The notes: a model not told the origin generated them from the letters alone. A stretch of 64,000 bases of DNA from Bacteroidota bacterium (GCA_028876495.1 JAGWRO010000091.1:98141-162140), one strand, 5' to 3'; counted from the first letter of the stretch, positions 36,029 to 47,598 are shown. Numbers and translations are program-made.

Positions 36029-38646
36029 TCTTTGTCTTTTAGATCGAGAATTAAATTAGCGATCAATGCCGTCCACCCGGTTTGGTGGCTTGCACCTAAT
36101 CCCCGAAGGGTATTGCCATGAAAATATTCATTAAATAGAACCAGGTCTTTATTTTCTTCTTTTTTATAAAACCAGTTATAATCGCCATTACAAAGCCTTT
36201 CATTCTGCTCATTCTTTTCAAAAATATGTAGTAACCTGGCAGAAATTTGGTTTGCCACTTCAGAAAGCGATACGTTTTTTCCGGAATGCGAAGGGAATTC
36301 AACTTTCAGACCATCGCCGAAAAAATACCCAAAGGTTTTAAATGCATTGATGAACAAATAATTTACCGGCATCCAAACGGGACCTCGCCAGTTAGAGTTT
36401 CCGCCAAACATACTGGAAGTAGAATCTCCGGGATCGTATTGAATAGAATAACTGTTGCCATCGTAGTTTAAGGTGTAAGGATTTTTTTCATAAAATTTTG
36501 AAAGCGCCCTGATTCCTCCCTCTGACAAAAACTCTGCTTCATCTAATAATTTTTCACACAAATATTCCAACCTTTCTTTATTTACTAAAGAAAGTAAAGT
36601 AAATTCAAAATCCTTATTCACTTCACTTGGTAAATATAAATGATTGGTTTGCCTGTATTGCTGAAACCATTTCATTCGTTTTGTGAAATCAGGAAGGTGG
36701 TCAAAAACATCTTTTTTAATAACGGTAACTGCAAACAATGGAATAAGCCCTACGACTGATCGTACTCTTAACGGAAAAGCTTCAGATTTATTTATAGATA
36801 GAACATCATAAAAAAATTTGTCTTCTTCATCCCATAATCCCAGCTCATTCAAAGCCTCGGCGATAATTACAAAATGCTCATAAAATTTGGTAGCCGTATC
36901 TTCAAAAGAAGGATCGTGCATTGAAATTTCAAGCGCAATATTCATCATATCTAATGCATACTTCCCCATCCAACTTGTACCATCAGCCTGTTCTAAAACA
37001 GCATCCCCAGGCAGAACCATACTACGGTTAAACAGCCCGATATTATCAAGACCAAGAAAACCACCTTCAAAAATACTATTACCGTTTTCGTCTTTTCTAT
37101 TGATCCACCATGTAAAATTGATGATTAGTTTCTGGAAAATACTTTTCAGGAAAACAATATCGGTTTTACCATATAATCTTTCTTCTGTTTTATAAATTTC
37201 TAACGCAGCAAACGCATGAACCGGCGGATTCACGTCACTGAAATTCCATTCATACGCAGGTAACTGCCCTTGTGGATTCATGTACCATTCGCGCATAAGT
37301 AAAGTAAGTTGATGCTTTGCAAAAAGAGGATCAATCACTGCCATTGAAATACAATGAAAAGCCATATCCCAGGATGCATACCATGGGTATTCCCAATTAT
37401 CAGGCATTGATAAGATGTCCTGATTTTTTAAATATTTCCAGTCATGATTGCGCCCGCTTTTACGCTCAGGAGTATCAGGTGTTATGCCATCGCTGGTATT
37501 TAACCACGTGTTAAGATCGTAATGGTAATATTGTTTATTCCAAAGCAATCCCGCAAATGCCTGCCGCTGAATGTTCTTTTGATCTTCTGCACAAGAAGCC
37601 GGATGAATACTTTCATAAAAAATGTCTGCTTCATTCTTTCTTTTTATGAAAATATCCTTGAAATTTTCCGGAAAAAAATCATCCACTTTTTTATTCGAAA
37701 GCCTTAGAAACACGCACGCTGACTTTTTAGGTTCAATTTCAAAAGAATAAACAGGAGCACATTTGGTACCTCCTTTTTTGTCTTTTAGCTTCTGAAAATT
37801 AGTTCCATGAATAATGGCTTCATGAAAGGCATCTTTTACAAACTCATTTGAGTTAGGTTTATTAAAAAGCCTTTGAAAATTGGTTTCATTTTCAGTAAAA
37901 AGGACATTGTACGTTGGGTTAAAATAAAGGTAATAATCTCCAAGATATTGATGATGTGCTTTTACGCAATGGTCCGAAACATAATTGATGTAAGGTTTGT
38001 TATTTTCACCGGCATATTGCCAGTTGTTGTAAAACCACAGCGTGGGCAAAATAGTAATTGGCGCCTTTTGGGGACCCCGGTTCACTATCTCAATCTTAAT
38101 AAAAATATCTTCACTACTTTCCTTTGCATATTCAATATAAACATCAAAATACCGGTCATCGTTAAAAATTCCGGTATCCAGAATTTCATACTCAGGCTGT
38201 AGTTTATCCCGCTTTGCATTTTCTTCCAATAAATTGTTATAAGGAAAAGCTTCCTGTGGATACTTGTACAAATATTTCATATAGTAATGAGAAGGAAGAT
38301 TATCAAGGTAATAATAAAGTTCCTTTACATCTTCTCCATGGTTACCTTCCTTATTAGTCAACCCGAACAATCTTTCTTTCAGAATCGGATCTTTACCATT
38401 CCACAATGCAAGGGCAAAACACAATTGTTGTTTGATGTCAGAAATCCCCCCTAAGCCATCTTCTCCCCAGCGATAAACCCTGCTTCGGGAATGATCATGG
38501 GTAAAATAATCCCAAGCATCACCCCCGGGACTATAGTCTTCCCTTACTGTTCCCCATTGCCGCTCTGTTAAATAAGGTCCCCAGTTTTCTATAGGAACTT
38601 CTTTTGTTGCATTTACCTGTAATCTTTTTAACTCTTGATTTTCCAT
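36025..38646 (-). CDS. GH63-like glucosidase (mannosyl-oligosaccharide glucosidase family)
   Basis: The protein has 873 residues from ATG 38646, which follows the SDR gene's stop by 19 nt. A longer frame to 38796 overlaps the SDR gene and is rejected. The N-terminus carries ERQWGTVREDYSPGGDAWDYF. The (alpha/alpha)6 barrel has YPWYASWDMAFHCISMA, NPQGQLPAYEWNFSDVNPPV and GNSNWRGPVWMPVNYL. Cytoplasmic bacterial relatives hydrolyse alpha-glucosides such as glucosylglycerate-type or trehalose-like compounds; the substrate here is unknown. No signal peptide is present. It is cotranscribed with an SDR dehydrogenase. Confidence 0.85.
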   Translation of the reverse strand: MENQELKRLQVNATKEVPIENWGPYLTERQWGTVREDYSPGGDAWDYFTHDHSRSRVYRWGEDGLGGISDIKQQLCFALALWNGKDPILKERLFGLTNKEGNHGEDVKELYYYLDNLPSHYYMKYLYKYPQEAFPYNNLLEENAKRDKLQPEYEILDTGIFNDDRYFDVYIEYAKESSEDIFIKIEIVNRGPQKAPITILPTLWFYNNWQYAGENNKPYINYVSDHCVKAHHQYLGDYYLYFNPTYNVLFTENETNFQRLFNKPNSNEFVKDAFHEAIIHGTNFQKLKDKKGGTKCAPVYSFEIEPKKSACVFLRLSNKKVDDFFPENFKDIFIKRKNEADIFYESIHPASCAEDQKNIQRQAFAGLLWNKQYYHYDLNTWLNTSDGITPDTPERKSGRNHDWKYLKNQDILSMPDNWEYPWYASWDMAFHCISMAVIDPLFAKHQLTLLMREWYMNPQGQLPAYEWNFSDVNPPVHAFAALEIYKTEERLYGKTDIVFLKSIFQKLIINFTWWINRKDENGNSIFEGGFLGLDNIGLFNRSMVLPGDAVLEQADGTSWMGKYALDMMNIALEISMHDPSFEDTATKFYEHFVIIAEALNELGLWDEEDKFFYDVLSINKSEAFPLRVRSVVGLIPLFAVTVIKKDVFDHLPDFTKRMKWFQQYRQTNHLYLPSEVNKDFEFTLLSLVNKERLEYLCEKLLDEAEFLSEGGIRALSKFYEKNPYTLNYDGNSYSIQYDPGDSTSSMFGGNSNWRGPVWMPVNYLFINAFKTFGYFFGDGLKVEFPSHSGKNVSLSEVANQISARLLHIFEKNEQNERLCNGDYNWFYKKEENKDLVLFNEYFHGNTLRGLGASHQTGWTALIANLILDLKDKD

Positions 38647-38665
38647 TATTTTATTTCTTTTTATC

Positions 38666-39475
38666 TTACCCGTTCGTTGTAAATCCCGGATATAACAACA
38701 TCCCGCCGTCAACAAAAACAGTGGTTCCCACGATGTAATCCGATTCGTCGCTGGCAAGCCAGGCAGCAACCTTACCGATATCTTCAGGCACGCCAATCCG
38801 TTTATAGGGTATAAGTGTTAATAATTTTGCAGCAGCCTCAGGAGTATCCCAGGCATTTATGTTGATCGGTGTTTCTATTGCCCCCGGCCCTATCGCATTT
38901 ACTCTTATTTTTTTTGGAGCCAGTTCCTGCGCCATGCTTTTCATCATCATTTCAATTCCGCCTTTGCTGGATGCATAATTTACGTGCCCTGCCCAGGGAA
39001 TTACCTGGTGTACACTGCTCATGCAAATTATTTTGCCGGCTGCACAACTTCGCCCAGGCACAACACCTCGTTTCAAAAATTCCTTTACCGCTTCGCGCGA
39101 ACATAAAAACTGCCCTGTCAGGTTCACATCAATTACCAATTTCCAATCCTCAAGGCTCATACTTTCAAAAGGCGAATCCTTTTGAATTCCGGCATTGTTT
39201 ACCAGTATATCGATGGTTCCATACTTATTGTACATTTGTTGAAACATCGACTGAACATCTTCTTCATTACTAACATCTGCTTTTATAGCCATTGCGTTAC
39301 CGCCGTTTTGTTCAATTCTTTTTACTACTGCATCTGCGTTTTCTGGATGAGTAATGTAATTTACCACCACATTGGCACCTTCATTTGCCAAAGCAATGGC
39401 AACCGCTTCTCCGATACCACTATTTGCACCGGTTACTAATGCGCTTTGTCCTTTTAATTTAGGGTTAAGATTCAT
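38666..39475 (-). CDS. SDR family glucose 1-dehydrogenase-like oxidoreductase
   Basis: The protein has 269 residues in a classical short-chain dehydrogenase fold: cofactor loop TGANSGIGEA, NNAG motif, catalytic Ser in CMSSVHQ, YASSKGG with Tyr and Lys, and C-terminal VGTTVFVDGGM. It resembles NAD(P)-dependent glucose 1-dehydrogenases. It is the first gene of a two-gene operon with the GH63-like enzyme, so it may oxidise the sugar that enzyme releases. Confidence 0.88.
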   Translation of the reverse strand: MNLNPKLKGQSALVTGANSGIGEAVAIALANEGANVVVNYITHPENADAVVKRIEQNGGNAMAIKADVSNEEDVQSMFQQMYNKYGTIDILVNNAGIQKDSPFESMSLEDWKLVIDVNLTGQFLCSREAVKEFLKRGVVPGRSCAAGKIICMSSVHQVIPWAGHVNYASSKGGIEMMMKSMAQELAPKKIRVNAIGPGAIETPININAWDTPEAAAKLLTLIPYKRIGVPEDIGKVAAWLASDESDYIVGTTVFVDGGMLLYPGFTTNG

Positions 39476-39700
39476 CTTTAATTTTTTATAAATGACTAAT
39501 AAAATCTATGCAAGTTTTATAATTCTAAAGCACATTATAACAGGAAAACCATTATAAAAGCTTTATGCAAAATATACTAACTCTTATTTTAAATTATTCC
39601 AGAATAATATAGATTCAAATCTCTTCAATATTTTTTTGTTTTAAGCGTTTTATATCTCAGCTACCTCTTTTGAGTAAATTTTTCACAAAAGATTTTACTT

Positions 39701-40186
39701 ATGAAAAACATTTTACCCCTGCTTTTTTTGTTCTTTTCCCGCTTCAGTATTGCCCAGGTAAATGTAGTAATGCCTTCGGAAGCAAATACTTTCTACCAAA
39801 ATGCAATGTTGACAATAAAGCCAGGGATAAAAAATATAATCGAAAAAAATGCAAATAAATTAACACGGCGCAGGGTAAATGTGGACAGCCTCATTAAAGA
39901 ATTGCATAAAATTCCTCTTTTGCATGGCGGAAACGAAAAAGATTTAGAGGCAATAACCGTTTTAATTTTAGTGCAGGCATCAAGAAATGCAGATGCTAAT
40001 TTAAAAGATCTTGTAATTCATATGAGGCATTCAAATTCAGAAATGAAAAATGAAGAAGAAGAAGAAAACTGTAAAAATACTGCAGCCCTTCTCGTGGAAA
40101 ATAAAAGTGAAATAGCCCAAAGCATTTCAGTAATTATGAAAAAACTGTCTGGTTCCGCGGAAATGGTTATGGATAAATTTAAATAA
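39701..40186 (+). CDS. Secreted hypothetical protein (161 aa)
   Basis: A signal peptide (MKNILPLLFLFFSRFSIAQ) is followed by a mostly helical, charged domain with a Glu-rich stretch near residue 113 (NEEEEENCKN). I do not recognise the family. It stands alone between divergent and parallel neighbours. Confidence 0.6.
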   Translation: MKNILPLLFLFFSRFSIAQVNVVMPSEANTFYQNAMLTIKPGIKNIIEKNANKLTRRRVNVDSLIKELHKIPLLHGGNEKDLEAITVLILVQASRNADANLKDLVIHMRHSNSEMKNEEEEENCKNTAALLVENKSEIAQSISVIMKKLSGSAEMVMDKFK

Positions 40187-40322
40187 GGCTGTTTACCTGC
40201 CTTATTTAAAACGTTAATGTACGCGGGAACCTTTATATAAGTTCCTGATTTTCACTTGCTCTTTTAAAAAATTTTAAGTATTTTTTTTTTATTTCTTTAA
40301 GAATTTGGCGCGAATTGTTTTA

Positions 40323-40330
40323 TACTTTTG
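40323..40330 (+). promoter_or_regulatory. -7 promoter element TACTTTTG placed 5 nt before a start codon
   Basis: TACTTTTG, then CACAC, then ATG at 40336. The position rules out an upstream ATG at 40315 as the real start and predicts a leaderless mRNA. Confidence 0.6.
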
Positions 40331-40335
40331 CACAC

Positions 40336-41664
40336 ATGCTTAAAAACGCCGCTTCCAAAGTTTTACTGTTTTTTATGCCGCTGTTGTTTTTTACAGTTCA
40401 TGTAAAAAGCCAAGTGACTGATAGTACTTATCAGGACAAAAAGGATACGATTGTACAGAATGAAGACACCATTCATTTGCCTCCTGAGGACACTATTTAC
40501 TTAAAACCCCTTGATACTCTCTTAAGGATAAAAAATTTCAGCCCTTACTTTACCCTTCATGTGGATTCCACTTTGGATTATCGTTTTGAGATCAATAAAA
40601 ATCCTTATAATTATTATTGGTATTTAAAAAATTCACCTGTTGGTTTAAGAATAAACAAAGACAACGGTCTGCTACATTTTAAGGCAGAAAAATCATATTT
40701 TTTATCAGGAAAATTAAAATATGATACTCAATATAAGGTAAAAATAGGTGTTCAAAACTTGGATGATCCCCAAGACCACATGGACACTACTTTCTCAATC
40801 TTATTTTATAATACAGACATCATCCCATCCAAAATAAAACCCACTGTAAGCAGTGATCTCTCTATTGATGAAGGAGATACTTTAAATTTTAAGTTACAAT
40901 GCGAACAAGGAAGTTTCCCGCTTGAATCAATTACTTATTACTGCAATTATCCTATTCGCTCTACAACTCCTATCACACAATGCGGAGACCAGTTTACCTG
41001 GGTAGCTCCTTATGATTTTATAAAAGACAATGACGAGGCGAAAGAAAAAACGCTCATACTAAAATTTATAGGTGTAGATAAATTTTATAATCGGGATACT
41101 GCAGAAGTGACTATAAAAGTAAATCAGGCAATCAATTATCCCCGCCGCCTTTTGGAATACAACAAGTTAACCAGTGATATTGAAACATATATCCTTCAGT
41201 TAAAAAGTACTTTTCGGAGTCTTGATGAAAAGATTAAAAAAACCAAAAATACCCGAACTACTTTTGATCTTACCTCTGCCACTACTTCTTTGGGAGGCAC
41301 TGTTTTTTCTTCCATGCAAAACCAGAGCCTGCAAACTACCGGTAAAATTTTACCTAGCGTAGGCGTGGCTTTGGTTCCGGTAAAAGAAGCAGTAGCACCT
41401 AATAAAAATGACGAGTTGAATGCTGCATCCCTGGTAAGAAATGACATAAAAAGACTCCAATATTTATTGACTGATAATGCATTGGTAGGAGATAAAGATC
41501 CCGATATTGTTCAAAAAATAGCCAAGATGAAAGATGAATTACAACAAATCCAACTTCAGTTAATAGATGTAACGATTGTTGATAATACTACCAATAAAAA
41601 GGAACTGGATGAATATTTTAATAATCCTAAAGTAAATAAAAAATACAGGCTTAAATCCAAATAA
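40336..41664 (+). CDS. Secreted hypothetical protein with Ig/cadherin-like and coiled-coil regions
   Basis: From ATG 40336 the protein has 442 residues and begins with a signal peptide (MLKNAASKVLLFFMPLLFF). Residues 60-260 form beta-rich, cadherin-like segments (LRINKDNGLLHFKAEK, YKVKIGVQNLDDPQD). The C-terminal part is helical and coiled-coil-like around a Gly/Ala/Val-rich stretch (TGKILPSVGVALVPVKEAV). I do not recognise the family. It is probably an envelope or surface protein. Confidence 0.65.
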   Translation: MLKNAASKVLLFFMPLLFFTVHVKSQVTDSTYQDKKDTIVQNEDTIHLPPEDTIYLKPLDTLLRIKNFSPYFTLHVDSTLDYRFEINKNPYNYYWYLKNSPVGLRINKDNGLLHFKAEKSYFLSGKLKYDTQYKVKIGVQNLDDPQDHMDTTFSILFYNTDIIPSKIKPTVSSDLSIDEGDTLNFKLQCEQGSFPLESITYYCNYPIRSTTPITQCGDQFTWVAPYDFIKDNDEAKEKTLILKFIGVDKFYNRDTAEVTIKVNQAINYPRRLLEYNKLTSDIETYILQLKSTFRSLDEKIKKTKNTRTTFDLTSATTSLGGTVFSSMQNQSLQTTGKILPSVGVALVPVKEAVAPNKNDELNAASLVRNDIKRLQYLLTDNALVGDKDPDIVQKIAKMKDELQQIQLQLIDVTIVDNTTNKKELDEYFNNPKVNKKYRLKSK

Positions 41665-41716
41665 GCAACTGCAAAACCAACAGTGAACCAGCAAAAAAAC
41701 CGGATTTATATTTTAC

Positions 41717-41947
41717 CTACGGAACAGGGTCGTGCCCATGGCCGCCCCAGGGATTACATCTTAAAATTCTTTTTATGGTAAGCCAACTTCCTTTTAATGG
41801 TCCGTATTTTTTAAATGCTTCTATTCCATATTGTGAACAAGTAGGGGTATACCTGCAGGAAGGTCCCATCCAGGGAGAAATGATCAATTGATATATTTTG
41901 ATGAGTACTATAAACGGAAAAGATAATATTTCTTTTACTGATTTCAC
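41717..41947 (-). CDS. yidD: YidD, membrane protein insertion efficiency factor
   Basis: The 76-residue protein matches YidD in full: [20 protein letters not shown] and [18 protein letters not shown], ending in [14 protein letters not shown]. It assists YidC-dependent membrane insertion. It starts with GTG at 41947, and a TAnnTTTG element lies 5 nt upstream inside the end of the preceding gene. Confidence 0.96.
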   Translation of the reverse strand: MKSVKEILSFPFIVLIKIYQLIISPWMGPSCRYTPTCSQYGIEAFKKYGPLKGSWLTIKRILRCNPWGGHGHDPVP

Positions 41948-41952
41948 TTATG

Positions 41953-41960
41953 CAAATTTA
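41953..41960 (-). promoter_or_regulatory. -7 promoter element TAAATTTG placed 5 nt before yidD
   Basis: On the minus strand the order is TAAATTTG, CATAA, GTG. It overlaps the last codon of the upstream membrane-protein gene. The layout predicts a leaderless yidD transcript. Confidence 0.6.
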
Positions 41961-42344
41961 CACCGTTCTTTCTCTGGAAATATCTGCAATTAATATTGCC
42001 GCCATTGCCAAAGCCGCATCTTTGAGCATGTTAGTAACAAATAACATTTTTATAGGAGTTGACGCAGCATGGACAATGCCGGGGACATCAACAGAAAAGA
42101 CAATGATTAAAAGTAACACTGCCAGCAGGTAACCCGCAATTTTTGCATAACGATCAATAATAAATGCCATGGCAGCCAGTAAAAATCCTGCTCCTGACAA
42201 ATAGACCATCCATTTAGACACTGGCAAAAAAGAAGGAATATTCATAACCATGTGCCTTGCATTCAAAATAGTATTGGCGCCAAAAAAAGCAATTATTACT
42301 GCAAAAATTATAATAGCAAGCCTGGCAGAGATCAGATTTTTCAT
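41958..42344 (-). CDS. DoxX-like small membrane protein
   Basis: The 128-residue protein has four predicted membrane spans and a DoxX-like layout (ISARLAIIIFAVIIAFFGAN, YLSGAGFLLAAMAFIID, NMLKDAALAMAAILIA). DoxX-type proteins are quinone-related or of unknown function. It lies just upstream of yidD. Confidence 0.7.
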   Translation of the reverse strand: MKNLISARLAIIIFAVIIAFFGANTILNARHMVMNIPSFLPVSKWMVYLSGAGFLLAAMAFIIDRYAKIAGYLLAVLLLIIVFSVDVPGIVHAASTPIKMLFVTNMLKDAALAMAAILIADISRERTV

Positions 42345-42480
42345 CCTTAGATTTTTATTAAATATAAAATTTATTCAACTCACCCTAAAAAGAAACTCCT
42401 AAAAATTATTAATTTAAAAATTAAATGTTTTTTTAAATAAAAATAATGGCTTCTGCCTTTCCAATCATGTTGCAAACCCT

Positions 42481-42488
42481 TATCTTTG
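42481..42488 (+). promoter_or_regulatory. -7 promoter element TATCTTTG of the atp genes
   Basis: Exact TAnnTTTG, 19 nt upstream of the atpB ATG. Confidence 0.65.
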
Positions 42489-42507
42489 CGCAAAATTCAT
42501 AAGAAAT

Positions 42508-43889
<1,382 letters not shown>

Positions 43890-43982
43890 GCGCAAATCTT
43901 TACTGCATCCAAAGCACAGGGCGGAGGATGCAGTATTTTTTTTAAACTTGAAATCGCTATATTTAAAAATAAATGATAAAAT

Positions 43983-44477
43983 ATGGAACTTTTACTTCCT
44001 AAAATAGGCCTGATCATTTGGACGCTGATTGCTTTTGGTATCGTGTTCTATATCCTGGCAAAATATGCATGGAAACCGATTTTGAAATCTTTAGATGAAA
44101 GGGAAAAAAATATCTCCGACTCCATTCTTTCTGCAGAAAACATGCGTAAAGAAATGGATAATATGAAAAGTGAAAATGAGGCTTTGTTGGCAAAAGCGCG
44201 TGAAGAAAGGTCTCAGATGATGAGAGAGGCAAAAGAAATTCGGGATAAAATGATACAGGATGCTAAAGAACAAGCCCGGAAAGAAACGAATAAAATAGTT
44301 GCCGACGCGCAAAGTGTAATTAATCAGCAAAAAATGGCAGCTATCACCGATTTGAAAAACCAGGTAGGTAATTTGGTTCTTGAAGTGAGTGAAAAAGTTT
44401 TACGCAGAGAATTAAATAACAAAGAAGATCAGGAAAAATATATTCAGCAACTCGCTCAGAAGGTTGAGTTGAATTAA
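43983..44477 (+). CDS. atpF: F0F1 ATP synthase subunit b
   Basis: The 164-residue protein has one N-terminal membrane span (LIIWTLIAFGIVFYILAKYA) followed by a long charged coiled coil (EREKNISDSILSAENMRKEM). It forms the peripheral stalk. Confidence 0.94.
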   Translation: MELLLPKIGLIIWTLIAFGIVFYILAKYAWKPILKSLDEREKNISDSILSAENMRKEMDNMKSENEALLAKAREERSQMMREAKEIRDKMIQDAKEQARKETNKIVADAQSVINQQKMAAITDLKNQVGNLVLEVSEKVLRRELNNKEDQEKYIQQLAQKVELN

Positions 44478-44488
44478 TTTAAAGCGAT

Positions 44489-45052
44489 ATGAACAATCCA
44501 CGTTTAGCACAACGGTATGCCAAAAGCCTCATAGATATTGCAACCCAATACGGTAAGCTGGATGAAGTGCATATTGATATTGTGTTTTTGAAATCAATTG
44601 TTGATAAAAGCCGCGATTTTGTTTTGATGCTTGAAAGTCCTATCATCCATGCTGATAAAAAATATAAAATCATCAGCGCAATTACCAACGGCAATATTTC
44701 AACCATTACAGAAACTTTTTTAAAACTGATTTGTAATAAAAGCCGTGAGGCCAATTTGCCTGGCGTTATTACTTCTTTCATCGCACAATATAATAGCATA
44801 ATAGGACTTCATAACGCCAAACTTACCACTGCAACTCCTATCAGTAAAGAATTAGCGGATTCTTTTGTTTCCAAGATCAAAGCCTCTACTTCTTATGATA
44901 AAGTTCATTTAGAGACTGTGGTTGATAATAATATTATTGGTGGGTTTATTTTAGAAATGGAAGGCAAGCTTATCGACAATAGCATTTTGAGAAATCTTCA
45001 CGATGTTAAAAAACAATTTGCCAATAATGATTATTTGCATAAGCTGAGGTAA
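44489..45052 (+). CDS. atpH: F0F1 ATP synthase subunit delta
   Basis: The 187-residue protein starts with NNPRLAQRYAKSLIDIA and ends with the conserved IGGFILEMEGKLIDNSILR..L block. It links the peripheral stalk to F1. A terminator follows at once, and the usual atpA and atpG do not come next. Confidence 0.94.
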   Translation: MNNPRLAQRYAKSLIDIATQYGKLDEVHIDIVFLKSIVDKSRDFVLMLESPIIHADKKYKIISAITNGNISTITETFLKLICNKSREANLPGVITSFIAQYNSIIGLHNAKLTTATPISKELADSFVSKIKASTSYDKVHLETVVDNNIIGGFILEMEGKLIDNSILRNLHDVKKQFANNDYLHKLR

Positions 45053-45079
45053 GAAAAGAAATTATTTAAAATAGATAGG

Positions 45080-45103
45080 GCCGGGTATTTATCCGGCTTT
45101 TTT
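45080..45103 (+). terminator. Terminator after atpH
   Basis: A 7-bp stem (GCCGGGT / ATCCGGC, one G-U pair) with an ATTT loop is followed by TTTTTT. It closes the atpBEFH transcript. Confidence 0.8.
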
Positions 45104-45176
45104 ATTTAAATAAAATTAAATTAGGCAGTAAACAAACAAATTCGTCTAAATTAAATTCTGTTTTAAATAATACTGG

Positions 45177-47390
45177 CTATTCATCATCGGATCCGCCTTC
45201 TTTATTATAAGCTTTAATGAACAAAGCACCCAGGTTTTTTTGTGGCGGGATATAATCCTCAAAAGTTTCTCTTATCTGTTGGGGAGCACGGTTAAACTGG
45301 GCTTCCAATCCGGCCCACATTTGACGCCAGTCTATATTTTTACCTGCCCGAAGTGTATTGTCCAACGCGTCAATAATAGGCTTGTTCACGTTCATAGCAC
45401 CGGTTTCTTTTGTAGAAATAATATGCGCTTCAGGAGCATATTTTAAAATCGTTTTCAGATTTTGATAGCCACCGCATGAACCCAACATAATAATTTTTGC
45501 ACTTTCTGGCAATTGCTGAATCGTATACGGCAAATGATAACTGTGGCCTCTATGGATCACTATGGTAGGCTTCAGTCCTTTTGAATCAAGATAATTAATC
45601 AGGTCGGCCTGCGCTTTTGCATCCTTATCAGTTTCATTATCTAAAGGAAGATTGGCATAAATTAAAATCGGCTTCCCTTTTATGGATTTTATCTCTGTCC
45701 ATTCACTTTTTTGAGTGATGCTCCATTCGCTTCGCGGAAATGAGGTAAGGAAACTCGCATAAGATGCCTTACCGTCTTTATCACCATAGAAAAATACCTG
45801 CTCAATAATTCTTCCTGAATCATCCGCCAGGTAATTATAATCTACTGTATAAATAGGTGGAATACCAATTTCTTTAGAAAGATCAATCCCGTTTTTGGGA
45901 TCGGCCGAAAGAAAGATCGTTTTTAAAAGGCTGTAAATTTTTCGTCCGCGTTCATTATCTTCTTTAATACACCTTTGTTCATTCCATTCAACATTTTGCA
46001 ACATCGATTTCTGCAACTCGGGGTTGGTGATACTTCCGTACGAATCAGCCACATCAACCGCATCTTCCAACGTTTTGGTCGTTTCTAATTTTGCTACAAA
46101 AGCCTGCATTAGTTTTTCTGAATTTGCCGGCATCGTCTTCAGAAACTCATCAAGTTTATTATAGCCTGCAGCCATCTTAATAAACTTTTTAAAATGATCG
46201 AAATTGAGCGAAATAAGCAAGGAATCTCCATGAGGATCAGGCCCCATTTTTTGAATCATCCTGTCGAAGCTGTATTTATAACTTGAAGTATAGATGTCAT
46301 TTTCTCCGAGCACCATCATGTAATAAAGTTCTTGTGCGTCTAATGGTTGCAATGCCCTGAAACGTACTGCAGGACTTGGATTTTCATGTAGCACATTGAT
46401 CGGGTAAATAAAATGCTGATACCCTTTTGTCTTGAGCATATCCAGCAACCCATTAGCACCCAGCATTGCCACGGGTGTATCCCCATGAACCATTCTGCCG
46501 TAATAATCAATTTCTGTTTTTACCAACATACGATAATAACCCACACTGTCATAGGTTTCATTTGACGTGCCTGCTACTTTCTCTATTTCAGCTATTGTTT
46601 TTTTACCACTTATAAGATCATCCAGGAAAGGGAAATAAAAAAGGGCACGATTTTGCGTACTTAGCTTTACTACAGTTTGTATCCGGGGATCATCAATTTT
46701 CCTGATCAGTTTTCCTTGCGGACTATTAGTAGATTGAGCATAAGTATATAACTGGCTCGGGCTGTTATTAAAAGCCTCAATAACCAACGTATCTGCAAAT
46801 GGTTCATTTACGTATGGTGCAAGATTTTGAAGAATCTTATCAGGATTTAGCTGACAAAATTCCCTAAACAAAGCTATTTTGCTTTCATTATAACCGGGGT
46901 TTTCAGCAAAAATAGAAGCGTTGATAATTCCCACTTCATAAGGAACCTGCTTTATCAAAGGCGTCATATTTTCACCTTTGATATTAGCCTTTAATATCTC
47001 ATCAAAATTTTCTACCAGCATTGGAGCTAGCGAAGGATTTAGCTTATGGGTTTTCCAACTGAGGATAAAATCTTTTAAAAGATCCTCTACATAACGCAGG
47101 TATCTTACTTTGTCATTGTTGGTAGGCAAAGCATTGTTTATTTCAATATCATTGCGAAGCACATTTATTTTTCGGATAAGTGCATCTGTTACTTGTAAAT
47201 TCACATCGGGATTTGCGCTCACTTTTATAATTCCATCCTGGCGGCCATCCGCTTTATCGGCAAGCCTTTGTTCTTCCTTTATCTGGTCATGAAAAATCCT
47301 GCGGCTTATGGGGATATTGGTAGTATCACTCGCAGCAGCGGAAACAGGAAGGAAATAAGTAAGCAGAAAATAAATAAATAAAAACCTCAT
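45177..47390 (-). CDS. Secreted protein with a caspase-like (clan CD) C-terminal domain
   Basis: The 737-residue protein has a signal peptide (MRFLFIYFLLTYFLPVSAAA). Residues 40-480 are a long helical region with no motif I recognise. The C-terminal part (about 510-720) has alternating hydrophobic strands with H613 in TIVIHRGHSYH and C639 in IIMLGSCGGY. This matches the His-Gly and (x)-Cys blocks of clan CD peptidases (caspases, gingipains, CHAT). It may be a periplasmic protease; activity is inferred only from these motifs. Promoter position is not clear. Confidence 0.6.
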   Translation of the reverse strand: MRFLFIYFLLTYFLPVSAAASDTTNIPISRRIFHDQIKEEQRLADKADGRQDGIIKVSANPDVNLQVTDALIRKINVLRNDIEINNALPTNNDKVRYLRYVEDLLKDFILSWKTHKLNPSLAPMLVENFDEILKANIKGENMTPLIKQVPYEVGIINASIFAENPGYNESKIALFREFCQLNPDKILQNLAPYVNEPFADTLVIEAFNNSPSQLYTYAQSTNSPQGKLIRKIDDPRIQTVVKLSTQNRALFYFPFLDDLISGKKTIAEIEKVAGTSNETYDSVGYYRMLVKTEIDYYGRMVHGDTPVAMLGANGLLDMLKTKGYQHFIYPINVLHENPSPAVRFRALQPLDAQELYYMMVLGENDIYTSSYKYSFDRMIQKMGPDPHGDSLLISLNFDHFKKFIKMAAGYNKLDEFLKTMPANSEKLMQAFVAKLETTKTLEDAVDVADSYGSITNPELQKSMLQNVEWNEQRCIKEDNERGRKIYSLLKTIFLSADPKNGIDLSKEIGIPPIYTVDYNYLADDSGRIIEQVFFYGDKDGKASYASFLTSFPRSEWSITQKSEWTEIKSIKGKPILIYANLPLDNETDKDAKAQADLINYLDSKGLKPTIVIHRGHSYHLPYTIQQLPESAKIIMLGSCGGYQNLKTILKYAPEAHIISTKETGAMNVNKPIIDALDNTLRAGKNIDWRQMWAGLEAQFNRAPQQIRETFEDYIPPQKNLGALFIKAYNKEGGSDDE

Positions 47391-47590
47391 GTCATCTTTA
47401 GGTTACTGAAAGCAAAAGTAGTTCCAATAAACAAATTTAACCAATGCTTTAGGTTATAAAATATTTGAGCAACAAAAATGCGCAGTTCTACTATGTTATT
47501 AACCTTTTGTTAGGAACTTTTCAACTATTTCCCAATTGTCGGTTAATATTAATAAATTGTAAACAGGCGAAAGAAAATGATAATTTAATA

Positions 47591-47598
47591 TAGGTTTG
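47591..47598 (+). promoter_or_regulatory. -7 promoter element TAGGTTTG placed 6 nt before a response-regulator gene
   Basis: TAGGTTTG, CAAATT, then ATG at 47605. A possible TTG start at 47596 lies inside this element and is not credible. A leaderless mRNA is predicted. Confidence 0.6.

Noticed and set aside
38647..38796. 50-codon N-terminal extension of the GH63-like protein
   Set aside because: It overlaps the end of the SDR gene, has no family similarity, and a good ATG exists at 38646.
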